From CALCKU01 sp964654665 (GTDB lineage: Bacteria > Pseudomonadota > Alphaproteobacteria > Caulobacterales > Maricaulaceae): a stretch of DNA of 38,699 nucleotides. Location: contig CAZZKV010000027.1 of assembly GCA_964654665.1 (NCBI GenBank), forward strand, positions 1 through 38,699, in the 5' to 3' direction. Under the pieces are notes generated by a model. It did no database searches and was not told where the DNA came from. It was given only the letters and a program-made list of their open reading frames with translations. The position numbers and the translations under genes are program-made. This document shows, piece after piece, positions 23,700-31,513 of the stretch (positions within the stretch are counted from its first letter, which is position 1; every line of letters begins with the position of its first letter).

Positions 23700-24296
23700 C
23701 TATTTGCGCCGTTTGCCCTTGCGGCGTTTACGGCCCTCACCTTTTGTCAAAACCCCATCACCATTGGCATCTAGCCGCGCAAACATCGCGAGCGTTGCCG
23801 CATCATATTCAGCTTTGGTAATCAGACCATCTTTATTAGCGTCGCGCCGGATATGGCCGCGGCGGGCTTTCCGGTCTTTGGCTTTGGCGGCTTTTTTTAA
23901 ACGCTTCGCAGACGTATCGCTATCAATACCCTCACCGCCCGTAGCGGCGCGCCGTTTTTGGCGGCGCTCGGCTTGTCGGGCCTGACGCTTTGATTGCAAG
24001 CTGTTATATTCGTCTTTGGATATAAATCCATCACTATTGGCATCCAGTTTTGCAAACCGTTTTTCTGCCTTTTCATTGCGCCGGTTATCCCGCGCATTCT
24101 GCGTCTCATTGCTGTCGATAACGCCGTCAAAATTGCTATCCATTTTGACAAAACGCGTATTGGCCGCCGCTATAAATTCAGCCTGCGTAATCTGTCCGTC
24201 TTGATTGGTATCCGCTTTGGGCGCTGCCATCGCAGCCCCGCTCAAAATGATTAACCCGCATGATGTCCCTATCAGGACTTTGGATTTAAAAGACAT
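23700..24296 (-). CDS. Exported five-EF-hand calcium-binding protein
   Basis: A 198-residue protein with a signal peptide (cleavage near AMA-AP, residue 25) and five EF-hand loops with the DxDxDG pattern. The loops lie at residues 29-40 (DTNQDGQITQAE), 53-64 (DSNFDGVIDSNE), 85-96 (DANSDGFISKDE), 152-163 (DANKDGLITKAE) and 176-187 (DANGDGVLTKGE). The region between loops 3 and 4 and the C-terminus are very rich in Arg and Lys, so the protein is strongly basic apart from its acidic loops. A strong ribosome-binding site (AAAGGAG) precedes the ATG. It abuts the ECF sigma gene, which suggests a periplasmic Ca2+ sensor or a target of that sigma factor. Confidence 0.92.
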   Translation of the reverse strand: MSFKSKVLIGTSCGLIILSGAAMAAPKADTNQDGQITQAEFIAAANTRFVKMDSNFDGVIDSNETQNARDNRRNEKAEKRFAKLDANSDGFISKDEYNSLQSKRQARQAERRQKRRAATGGEGIDSDTSAKRLKKAAKAKDRKARRGHIRRDANKDGLITKAEYDAATLAMFARLDANGDGVLTKGEGRKRRKGKRRK

Positions 24297-24379
24297 AAGG
24301 ATCTCCTTTGCTTATCGTCACCCCTTTAAACGGGCGGAACAAGAAAATCCTTCGGTATATTACAAAACTTTAAGAGACA

Positions 24380-25063
24380 TCACGCCACAGCCGAACGCTG
24401 AACCGCCGCACGCATCTGCGTCAAAAGCCTTATTTCGACCCTCTCATCATGAATACATCCCGCATAAGGCGGCGGCGCGCCCAGATATTCCCGTACCGTA
24501 TCACAAAGCATTAGGGCCGATTCGACAGCGCCATCCCGACGTCCGGCCGATAAAATAAGCGGATCAAATTTCGGAGCGCGAGCCCGCACTGCATCCATCA
24601 TCCAAAAGGCCCGCATGAATTGATCCCCCTGACTGTCATATAACATAACGGAGGTGTCACAGGCTGCGGCTAATTTTGTATGAGCCGGTGTACACCCGCT
24701 TGGCAATGACACAAACACCCAGTCGTAAGATAAGGACAAGGCCGCAAGACATCCCAAAATATCGTCCAATGCGATATCCCCCGCCGCTGCCACGGTAAAA
24801 TGCTCATTAGATGTAACATAGCGAGCATCATGCAGATTGGCCGTACCCATAATAACATCAGCCAGAGTTTTATTATAGATCACACCAGCCGCATCCATTA
24901 ACGCACCGTCTTGCACATCCAGTAATAACACCGTTTCCCCAAATGAGGCGGCATGACGGGCGATTTCCACGGTCAATTCAGTATCGCCAAGCCCATCGCG
25001 GGTAGAAAAAATTGGTACAAGTCGCCCTGCAGGACGATAACAGACCTTATTCATATTACTCAC
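24380..25063 (-). CDS. MinD/ParA-like protein with degenerate P-loop
   Basis: A 227-residue protein with the sequence layout of deviant-Walker ATPases. A first strand, VPIFSTRDGLGDTELTVEIA (16-35), stands where the P-loop KGGVGKTT should be. Then come GETVLLLDVQDGA at 42-54, LADVIMG at 67-73, and YDWVFVSLPSG at 113-123 in place of Walker B. The essential lysine of GKT is aspartate here (residue 27) and the signature lysine is arginine, so normal ATP hydrolysis is unlikely. It may be a non-hydrolysing relative of MinD, FlhG or CpaE-type proteins. It lies 83 bases upstream of the EF-hand/sigma operon on the same strand, and the two may or may not share a transcript. Confidence 0.65.
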   Translation of the reverse strand: MSNMNKVCYRPAGRLVPIFSTRDGLGDTELTVEIARHAASFGETVLLLDVQDGALMDAAGVIYNKTLADVIMGTANLHDARYVTSNEHFTVAAAGDIALDDILGCLAALSLSYDWVFVSLPSGCTPAHTKLAAACDTSVMLYDSQGDQFMRAFWMMDAVRARAPKFDPLILSAGRRDGAVESALMLCDTVREYLGAPPPYAGCIHDERVEIRLLTQMRAAVQRSAVA

Positions 25064-25246
25064 CTAAATCACGTAATCTCTTTGGATTATCTTGACGGCG
25101 TTATAGCAAAGGGGTCTTAAATGAACGCTAAGATAGGCTTTAGATTTCCGTAAGCATAGTTTTTAGCAATCCATTAAATTAGGACGCCCATTCTAATTTT
25201 TTCTGCCACTGCATAAATGAAATTCCATATCAGTCTGGAGACATTT

Positions 25247-26032
25247 ATGACACAGCAAACTGTTGAAAAAACACATCGTAAACCATTCAAACCTGTTGCC
25301 GTAGCTCGCCGTGCACGCCGGGCCTATTTTGGCCTCTTTGGCTTAGCCTATGACCGCGCGCAATTCCGCTATGATCAGGCCCGTACATTAACGGATGGTC
25401 TGTTTGAAGATTTAATGCTTCGCGGCGCGAATATCGAAGGGAAAGCCGTGGAAACCATTACAGGCGGAAAAGATAAAGTTTTACGCGTTCTACCAAAAGG
25501 GGACACACACACAGCCAAATTGGAAGCTGAAATTGAAACCCTTAACACCACGCTTAAAACCTTAAAAAAATCACAGACAAAAAAGAAGCCCGCTAAAAAA
25601 ACAACCTCTTCTAAGCGGACTAAACCAGTCAATACACCAGCTAAACCCGCTCCGGTTTCAGCCACAAGAGCGACGGCAACAACACCGCCTCTTCCTGCTG
25701 ATAAGACCGATGATAAATATGCCGGATTTATCGCGGATATACACCGCTACGATCACGAGGCCGATACCGCTATTATTACGAAAATTGTCAATCATCTCGG
25801 CATCGCTCTACGCAGCCGGGACGGCCAATTCGTTGCCTGTTCAGATGAGACCGAACGCCAAACTGTGCGCGATAGCTGGCTTGTCAAAAAACTCGGTGTA
25901 ACCGGCGACACATCAGAGCTTGATGCCAAAGTCATGGCCATTTGCGAAACTATGCAAAAAGACCGGATGAAAAACCGCGTCACTTTTTACTATCTGCTAG
26001 CCAAAAATGAAGGCAAGCTCGCCGCGCTTTAA
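25247..26032 (+). CDS. Phasin-like N-domain fused to DUF2853
   Basis: A 261-residue protein from the ATG at 25247, which has GGAGA seven bases upstream (the frame is open from 25217). Residues 15-85 form an amphipathic helical domain (RRARRAYFGLFGLAYDRAQFR, LTDGLFEDLMLRGANIEGKA) that looks like a phasin or granule-associated protein. Residues 88-110 are coiled coil. Residues 111-150 are a Lys/Pro/Ala/Thr-rich linker as in PhaF-like proteins. Residues 158-261 match DUF2853: YAGFIADIHRYD, IVNHLGIALRSRDGQFVACSD, KKLGVTG and RVTFYYLLAKNEGKL. DUF2853 usually occurs as a separate protein of about 100 residues. No PHA synthase gene is nearby. The function is unknown. Confidence 0.75.
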   Translation: MTQQTVEKTHRKPFKPVAVARRARRAYFGLFGLAYDRAQFRYDQARTLTDGLFEDLMLRGANIEGKAVETITGGKDKVLRVLPKGDTHTAKLEAEIETLNTTLKTLKKSQTKKKPAKKTTSSKRTKPVNTPAKPAPVSATRATATTPPLPADKTDDKYAGFIADIHRYDHEADTAIITKIVNHLGIALRSRDGQFVACSDETERQTVRDSWLVKKLGVTGDTSELDAKVMAICETMQKDRMKNRVTFYYLLAKNEGKLAAL

Positions 26033-26054
26033 TAAACCGCGCACCCAAAATACC

Positions 26055-26084
26055 AAAAGGCCAGACTCTGTTCTGGCCTTTTTA
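26055..26084. terminator. Bidirectional terminator between DUF2853 and acyltransferase genes
   Basis: AAAAGGCCAGA (26055-26065) pairs perfectly with TCTGGCCTTTT (26072-26082) around a six-base loop, with a T run after it and an A run before it. It serves both convergent genes, and the acyltransferase stop codon lies in its right edge. Confidence 0.92.
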
Positions 26085-27983
26085 TTGTGTGGCCAAAACC
26101 GCTGATAATTCACGAATAATAGCATGAGCGCCATAGGTGTTAAAATGATGTGCATCGCGGTAAAGTGCGCGCCCATCACGAGCCATTTCGCAAAATTCAG
26201 CTTGGCAGAATATGTCTACCGGATTGATATAAATGACATTCGGTTTATATTTATTCTGTAATCGGCGCAATGTCCGATGGATTTCTCTATATTGGCTCAT
26301 AATATCGGCACGATTAGAGGTTGCGCATTTCCTCCCAAGACGATTGGGCGATAGGTCAGCATTTTGCCGCGCACATCGTACAGCCTCTGATGTCTGAGAT
26401 GGCATCTGGCCAATAACAACGACCCGTTTACCTGCTTTCGTAAGCCGTAATATCATGGCGTCCAACCCTTTGAATAAAAACTTTCGGGTTTGCTCAGGCG
26501 TCGATACGGGCACATCACCGGCGCGATATAATTTATCTTGGCGGGGCGAAATTCGGCCCTCTACAGGTAAAGCGGCATAAAATTCCCATCGTGCAGAGAG
26601 GATGACCGTTTGAGCCGGATGGGCAGCGATATCCTGTTCCCATTTTTCCATCAATTGATCGCACAATATACGGTTACGTTCTGAATTCTTCCGTTCATAT
26701 GTTTTTCGTATCGTCAAAAGCGGCGGGCACCCGGGCGAGGTTTCTGTCCAAAATTGACCTGTGTTACCTGTTAATTGGCGTAAGATTTCACCCCTATACA
26801 TATCAGCATTACTATCCCCTAAGAGCACAATGGACTCGCCTAAGGCGGTAACGTTGCTCTGCGGCACAGAGCCCCGATTGGATAACGCTTGTGCTGTAAT
26901 GCCCATACAGGTGCATAACAGCACCGAGGTTAAAATCGGGCCGCGCAATCCGTCTTTAAATGCCCGGTACCGATAAGGTTTTTCAACATTATGATAGAGC
27001 AAAGCCGCCGCGGCTAGGCTCATGCCAAGTCCGATAAAGGCTATTATGAAAACATGCATTCCAGCCAATTGAACATTTAAAAAAACGATGACGGGCCAAT
27101 GCACTAAATAGAGAGAATATGAAATATTACCGATATATTGTAAGGGCTTAGAGCTTATAAAGCCCGCAAACCCTATCATAAACGGCGCTATCAATAAAAG
27201 AAAAGCCGTAACAAGGCAGATTATAAAAGCTCGCCAACCGGGCAATGGTGTCTGCGCATTCCAGACAAAAAGCATTGTGATAATAAACAAAAGGCTCGCA
27301 ACCCCTAGGGCCGAATATAAAGCCGACGCTTTACCCCTTAACACAGGTATTGCAGCCGTCAACGCACCTAATAGAAATTCAAACCCTCTAAAGGGTAGCA
27401 TGTAAAAGGCCGTATTCGGATCCGTTCTCAAAACCCATTGGCTCGCCCCAGCACTCAAGAGTATAAGGCCTGCAAGACCCAGCAATCGCCCTCTGGGTTT
27501 TAATTTAAATAGCCCAATAAAGATCAATGGAAAAATAAGGTAGAATTGTTCCTCTAATCCCAAGCTCCATGTATGTAGTAAGGGCCGTTCAAGGGCTTCG
27601 GGGGCAAAATAACCGGATTGTCCCCAAAAGAAAAAATTCGAGAGAGACAAAAGAGCCGCGCCCGCTGAATATAAAAGTTCGGAAACCGCCTCTGCGGGTA
27701 ATATAATTAACCCTATGAACAGAGTTACAGCTACGGTCACAAAAAGGGCTGGTAGCAGTCGTTTTATCCGGCGTATATAAAAGTCTCTGAGACTAAATAT
27801 GCCGGCATTCATATCACCCCATATTTTCCGACTGATTACAAATCCGGAAATAACGAAAAAAATATCAACACCTAAAAACCCGCCAGGAAGCCATGCAGAA
27901 TTGACATGAAATACAACAACAGCCAAAACCGCCACAGCTCGTAACGCTTGTATATCGTATCGAAATTTATCAACGGATATCAT
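26082..27983 (-). CDS. OafA/YrhL-type acyltransferase with SGNH domain
   Basis: Integral-membrane O-acyltransferase of 633 residues, probably adding acetyl or other acyl groups to a cell-surface glycan. The acyltransferase-3 half starts FRYDIQALRAVAVLAVVVFH and continues PGGFLGVDIFFVISGFVIS, then RPLLHTWSLGLEEQFYLIFP, then ISYSLYLVHWPVIV, with about ten membrane spans to residue 370. The C-terminal periplasmic SGNH-hydrolase-like domain has IVLLGDSNADMYRG with the nucleophile Ser (about 383-397) and a terminal DAHHFNTYGA carrying the Asp-x-x-His pair. It lies 12 bases after marC, same direction. The acceptor is unknown; no O-antigen or capsule cluster is in the window. Confidence 0.93.
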   Translation of the reverse strand: MISVDKFRYDIQALRAVAVLAVVVFHVNSAWLPGGFLGVDIFFVISGFVISRKIWGDMNAGIFSLRDFYIRRIKRLLPALFVTVAVTLFIGLIILPAEAVSELLYSAGAALLSLSNFFFWGQSGYFAPEALERPLLHTWSLGLEEQFYLIFPLIFIGLFKLKPRGRLLGLAGLILLSAGASQWVLRTDPNTAFYMLPFRGFEFLLGALTAAIPVLRGKASALYSALGVASLLFIITMLFVWNAQTPLPGWRAFIICLVTAFLLLIAPFMIGFAGFISSKPLQYIGNISYSLYLVHWPVIVFLNVQLAGMHVFIIAFIGLGMSLAAAALLYHNVEKPYRYRAFKDGLRGPILTSVLLCTCMGITAQALSNRGSVPQSNVTALGESIVLLGDSNADMYRGEILRQLTGNTGQFWTETSPGCPPLLTIRKTYERKNSERNRILCDQLMEKWEQDIAAHPAQTVILSARWEFYAALPVEGRISPRQDKLYRAGDVPVSTPEQTRKFLFKGLDAMILRLTKAGKRVVVIGQMPSQTSEAVRCARQNADLSPNRLGRKCATSNRADIMSQYREIHRTLRRLQNKYKPNVIYINPVDIFCQAEFCEMARDGRALYRDAHHFNTYGAHAIIRELSAVLATQ

Positions 27984-27995
27984 AATAGTATTACT

Positions 27996-28625
27996 TTAAA
28001 ACAGCGCACCTCTAATACCGTCAATAACAAATTGCGCAGCCAGTGTTGCCAGTAAAATTCCCAGCACGCGAGTCAGGACGTTGGTGAAGGTTTTGCCCAT
28101 CAATTTCATAAGCGGTCCAGATATTAAAAAGGCAATTAATGTAATCATCAATACCGCACCCAAGGCGGCAACAATTGCCAGTTCTTGATGCCAATGATTT
28201 GTTTTTGACATAAGCAATAGCAAAGAAGCCATGGTTCCCGGTCCAGCTATCATGGGAATACCCATCGGGAACACTGAAATATCTTCTGGATCTTCAATCT
28301 CCTCCAAAGCTTCTTCGGCCCGGCCTTCGCGTTTTTCCGTGCGTTTTTCGAACACCATATTCAACCCGATAATAAAGAGCATAATCCCGCCTGCTATGCG
28401 CAACGCATCCAGACTAATACCCAGTTTCGTAAATAAAAATTCGCCCATATAGGCAAAGCCAAAAAGAATAATAGCCGCCACTGTAACGGCCTTGATGGCC
28501 ATCACAGTCTGATGTCGGCGCGATGTCCCTTGAGTGAGCGTTGCAAAAATAGGCGCGCAACCCGGCGGGTCAATAATCACAAATAAAATGGCAAAAGCCG
28601 AATAAAACAGATCAAAATCAAACAT
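27996..28625 (-). CDS. MarC-family integral membrane protein
   Basis: A 209-residue, six-span inner-membrane protein of the MarC (UPF0056) family, whose molecular function is unproven. Typical sequence is FAILFVIIDPPGCAPIFATLTQG at the N-terminus, LRIAGGIMLFIIGLNMVF in the middle, and FPMGIPMIAGPGTMASLLLLM with the Gly-rich PxxxGPG element. A charged cytoplasmic loop EKREGRAEEALEEIEDPED precedes it. It is followed 12 bases later by the acyltransferase gene in the same direction. Confidence 0.93.
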   Translation of the reverse strand: MFDFDLFYSAFAILFVIIDPPGCAPIFATLTQGTSRRHQTVMAIKAVTVAAIILFGFAYMGEFLFTKLGISLDALRIAGGIMLFIIGLNMVFEKRTEKREGRAEEALEEIEDPEDISVFPMGIPMIAGPGTMASLLLLMSKTNHWHQELAIVAALGAVLMITLIAFLISGPLMKLMGKTFTNVLTRVLGILLATLAAQFVIDGIRGALF

Positions 28626-28699
28626 AGGTCGGCTCTAGTCTTCCTCTGCAGATGAAACAAGACCGCAAATCCCTTGAAACGCGGTAAATCAACCCTATA

Positions 28700-28730
28700 T
28701 TGACAAATATGATATCATAATGATATCAAT
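28700..28730 (+). promoter_or_regulatory. Promoter with 19-bp palindromic operator upstream of SPFH gene
   Basis: A consensus -35 TTGACA lies at 28700-28705. Overlapping the expected -10 position is TGATATCAT-A-ATGATATCA (28710-28728), a perfect 9+1+9 inverted repeat. A protein bound here would block the promoter. The downstream ribbon-helix-helix protein is the obvious candidate, but that is inference. Confidence 0.6.
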
Positions 28731-28756
28731 TTATTATATTTCGGAAGGAGAGAGAT

Positions 28757-29617
28757 ATGAGTGATATAAAAGAGAAAAATGTTAAATCTGTCAGTGGTAT
28801 CCCATTTTTACTGGTCTTGATTTTAATGATACCGGCAGTATTAGCCCTCGTCGCAGGACTGGATTTACCCGTCTTTATTGCCCCCTTGATTATTGTCCCA
28901 TCACTGCTTTTAGGTCTCTCTGGTCTTTATAAAGTAGAACCGAACCAATCGGCTGTACTCAGCCTGTTTGGGAAATATATTGGGACAGTGCGTACGCCCG
29001 GCCTGCGCTTTAACAATCCCTTTTTTACGAAAAAGAAAATCAGCCTTCGGGTACGAAATTTTGAAAGCGGGAAGCTCAAAGTCAATGAATTGGATGGCTC
29101 TCCCATTGAAATCGCTGCAATTGTTGTTTGGGAAGTCAATGACAGTGCCGAAGCCGTGTTTAATGTTGATGATTATGAAAGCTTTGTGCAAATCCAATCC
29201 GAAGCCGCGATACGGGCCATGGCAACCAGCTACCCTTATGATCAACATGAAGAAGGGCAGATTTCCTTACGCTCTCACCCTACGGAAATTTCGGATAGGC
29301 TGCGCGACGAAATACAAGACCGTCTGGCTAAAGCGGGAATTAATGTGATTGAATCCCGTATTTCGCATTTAGCCTATTCCCCCGAAATTGCCCAAGCCAT
29401 GTTACAACGCCAGCAAGCTGGGGCCATTATTGCAGCGCGGCAAAAAATTGTCGAAGGCGCAGTGGGCATGGTTGAAATGGCTCTGGCAGAATTATCGCAA
29501 AAGGGCGTTGTCGAATTAGACGAAGAACGCAAGGCAACCATGGTATCCAACCTGCTCGTTGTTCTTTGTTCCGATAAAGCCACCCAACCGGTTGTGAATA
29601 CAGGAAGCCTCTATTAA
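28757..29617 (+). CDS. SPFH/band-7 domain membrane protein
   Basis: A 286-residue member of the stomatin/prohibitin/flotillin/HflK superfamily, which scaffolds membrane microdomains or regulates membrane proteases. Two hydrophobic segments occupy about residues 14-35 and 38-56. Then comes the SPFH core: GLYKVEPNQSAVLSLFGKYIGTVRTPGLRF, IEIAAIVVWEVNDSAEAVFNVDDYESFV, and LAKAGINVIESRISHLAYSPEIAQAMLQRQQAGAIIAAR at about 193-232. The long coiled-coil tail of flotillins is absent. AAGGAGAG is well placed before the ATG. The next gene, 9 bases downstream, encodes a ribbon-helix-helix protein, an arrangement I recall for this SPFH subfamily. Confidence 0.93.
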   Translation: MSDIKEKNVKSVSGIPFLLVLILMIPAVLALVAGLDLPVFIAPLIIVPSLLLGLSGLYKVEPNQSAVLSLFGKYIGTVRTPGLRFNNPFFTKKKISLRVRNFESGKLKVNELDGSPIEIAAIVVWEVNDSAEAVFNVDDYESFVQIQSEAAIRAMATSYPYDQHEEGQISLRSHPTEISDRLRDEIQDRLAKAGINVIESRISHLAYSPEIAQAMLQRQQAGAIIAARQKIVEGAVGMVEMALAELSQKGVVELDEERKATMVSNLLVVLCSDKATQPVVNTGSLY

Positions 29618-29626
29618 GCCTTTCTC

Positions 29627-29827
29627 ATGGCCGCTAAGAAAGCATATCCTCTGCGCATTCATGCCGATGTCCTAACAGCGATGAAACGCTGGTCCGATGA
29701 TGAATTGCGCAGTGTCAATGCCCAAATAGAATATGTGCTACGCGCAGCGCTGCGCGAACACGGGCGACTTAAAGAAACACAGCCAGATCCCGTAACCACA
29801 CCCCCTCAAACCGATGGAGAGACATAA
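29627..29827 (+). CDS. Arc-like ribbon-helix-helix DNA-binding protein
   Basis: A 66-residue protein with beta strand KAYPLRIHADVLTAMKRWSDDELRSVNAQIEYVLRAAL, the classical ribbon-helix-helix plan: a short strand, then two helices, with the second carrying SVNAQIEYVLRAAL. The C-terminal 20 residues are Pro/Thr-rich and likely disordered. It is 9 bases after the SPFH gene, so certainly co-transcribed. The palindrome over the operon promoter is a natural target for a dimeric or tetrameric ribbon-helix-helix repressor. No toxin partner is evident, so a toxin-antitoxin reading is not supported. Confidence 0.85.
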   Translation: MAAKKAYPLRIHADVLTAMKRWSDDELRSVNAQIEYVLRAALREHGRLKETQPDPVTTPPQTDGET

Positions 29828-30022
29828 TACATCCTCGAAAATGGTAATATAAAATTGACCCTTTCAAACAGTCGATCAGCGCCTATAAAACCAAAGCTAT
29901 TAATGCAGTAATAAATGACAAATTAAACCGTCTTGGCAGTAATGACTGAGAGGTAGTCAGCTTAAAACCCCATGGCCAATATACATAATTATATCTGAAA
30001 TGTCTGTTTTAATGCCTTGGGC

Positions 30023-31165
30023 CTAGACAGATTTTCCGCGAAGAATACGCCATATCCGGCGCCCTGTTTTCTTGATAAGGTGATATGGACTTCCGGCGAT
30101 TTTCATAATGCGGCGAACCCGCCGCCACCGCTTGCGGGCCATAGGTTCATATTCCGGCGTTAAATATGAAAAAAACTTGTCCGTGACAGCCTGCCATGAA
30201 AAATTTTCTGCATGTTTTGCCGCGGCCTCTCTCGAACACTGTAAGGCCTCAAGGCAGGCTTGGCGCAAATCATCATTCAAAACCCCGCCGCCGCTACCCG
30301 GCACAATATCAATCGGCCCTGTCACAGGATAAGCGGCAACGGGCGTACCTGTCGCCATAGCCTCGATAATCACAAGACCGAAGGTATCGGTTTTTGATGG
30401 AAAGACAAAGACATCTGCATCGGCAAAATGGCGGGCGAGATCCTCGCCAAATTTGGATCCAAGAAAATGCGCCTTTGGATATTGACGCGTCAAACTCGCC
30501 ATTTGCGGGCCATCGCCAATAATAATTTTTGACCCCGGTAAATCCAGCCCCAGAAAAGCTTCGATATTTTTTTCGACCGCCACACGGCCAACATTAACAA
30601 AAATAGGCCGCTCAAGTCCGGCATAGACATCATCCGGAGCCAGCCGGCGCGCCGGATTAAACACATCCAAATCAACACCGCGCGCCCATGGAGCCAAGTT
30701 TTTAAACCCGCGTTTATCCAAAAAAGTAACCATTGACGGCGTCGTCACCATGACCCGCCCTCCGCTATTATGAAAATCACGGACAAATTTATAAGGCCAC
30801 GCCAAGGGGATAAATGGAAAGCGCGCTTTAATATATTCTGGAAATTTCGTGTGATAGCTGGTGGTAAAAGGCATACCCCATTTCAAGCAGAGCGCCCGCG
30901 CCGCCTGCCCCAAAGGCCCTTCAGTGGCGATATGAACCGCTTCGGGGCCAAAGCGCACAATCCGGCGCTCTACATCCCCTTTGGCAAAGGGGGCCAGACG
31001 AATATCGGGATAGGTTGGCAAAGGCAAAGTCCAATATCCATCGGACGGGGCAATGATTTCGACAATATGACCTGCGTTTCGTAATGATTCGACCGTTTTC
31101 GATAATGTGCGGACAACGCCGTTCATTTGCGGCTCCCATGCATCTGTGACAAGAAGGATTTTCAA
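30023..31165 (-). CDS. GT4-family glycosyltransferase
   Basis: GT-B fold retaining glycosyltransferase of about 380 residues, cytoplasmic or membrane-peripheral. The N-terminal domain shows LKILLVTDAWEPQMNGVVRTL and FTTSYHTKFPEYIKARF. The C-terminal domain shows FVNVGRVAVEKNIEAFLGL, KIIIGDGPQ and PSKTDTFGLVIIEAMATGTPVAAYPVTGP, the EX7E nucleotide-sugar site. Overall it resembles the MgtA/SqdX/PimB-type group that glycosylates diacylglycerol or phosphatidylinositol-like lipids; a glycolipid role is inference. The frame extends to a TTG at 31195, but the TTG at 31165 with AGGCGG upstream begins exactly at the family start, so I chose it. The C-terminus is rich in Arg and Lys, which could aid membrane binding. 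Divergent from nrdA. Confidence 0.9.
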   Translation of the reverse strand: MKILLVTDAWEPQMNGVVRTLSKTVESLRNAGHIVEIIAPSDGYWTLPLPTYPDIRLAPFAKGDVERRIVRFGPEAVHIATEGPLGQAARALCLKWGMPFTTSYHTKFPEYIKARFPFIPLAWPYKFVRDFHNSGGRVMVTTPSMVTFLDKRGFKNLAPWARGVDLDVFNPARRLAPDDVYAGLERPIFVNVGRVAVEKNIEAFLGLDLPGSKIIIGDGPQMASLTRQYPKAHFLGSKFGEDLARHFADADVFVFPSKTDTFGLVIIEAMATGTPVAAYPVTGPIDIVPGSGGGVLNDDLRQACLEALQCSREAAAKHAENFSWQAVTDKFFSYLTPEYEPMARKRWRRVRRIMKIAGSPYHLIKKTGRRIWRILRGKSV

Positions 31166-31338
31166 AACACCGCCTAAAGTTACATTTTTCCGCAAACTGG
31201 CCCTTTAATAGAGCATAGTCATGGGTTTCGATAGAGCGCTCGAGACCGAATGAAAAGGATGTTTCGGGCCCGTCATAAAAATTTCATAGTCTTTTGAAGC
31301 ATTTAACCCCGTGTTAACAAAAAATTTCCTTTTTTAGG

Positions 31339-31385
31339 ACACTAGGTATTGACGAAAGGGAGCAAATCAACACTATATATTGTGT
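31339..31385 (+). promoter_or_regulatory. nrdA promoter with two NrdR boxes
   Basis: ACACTATATATTGTGT at 31370-31385 matches the NrdR box consensus across its length. A second, weaker box, ACACTAGGTATTGACG, is at 31339-31354, spaced 31 bases start to start, or three helical turns, as is typical for paired NrdR boxes. TTGACG at 31349-31354 and TATATA at 31374-31379 can serve as -35 and -10, so bound NrdR would cover the promoter. This predicts NrdR control of nrdA by the ATP/dATP balance. Confidence 0.85.
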
Positions 31386-31513
31386 GAGAGCGGGCAATCG
31401 GTCGACCTTTCTAAAAAACCTCGGTGCGGCGTGACGGTCTTTTCACGCAGTCCGAATCTTTGACTAAATTTTCTGCACCGCATTGCGGGGCGGATACACA
31501 CCACGGGGAGAAA

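Noticed and set aside
29627..29827. Toxin-antitoxin reading of the ribbon-helix-helix gene
   Set aside because: No toxin-like partner; the neighbour is a membrane SPFH protein.
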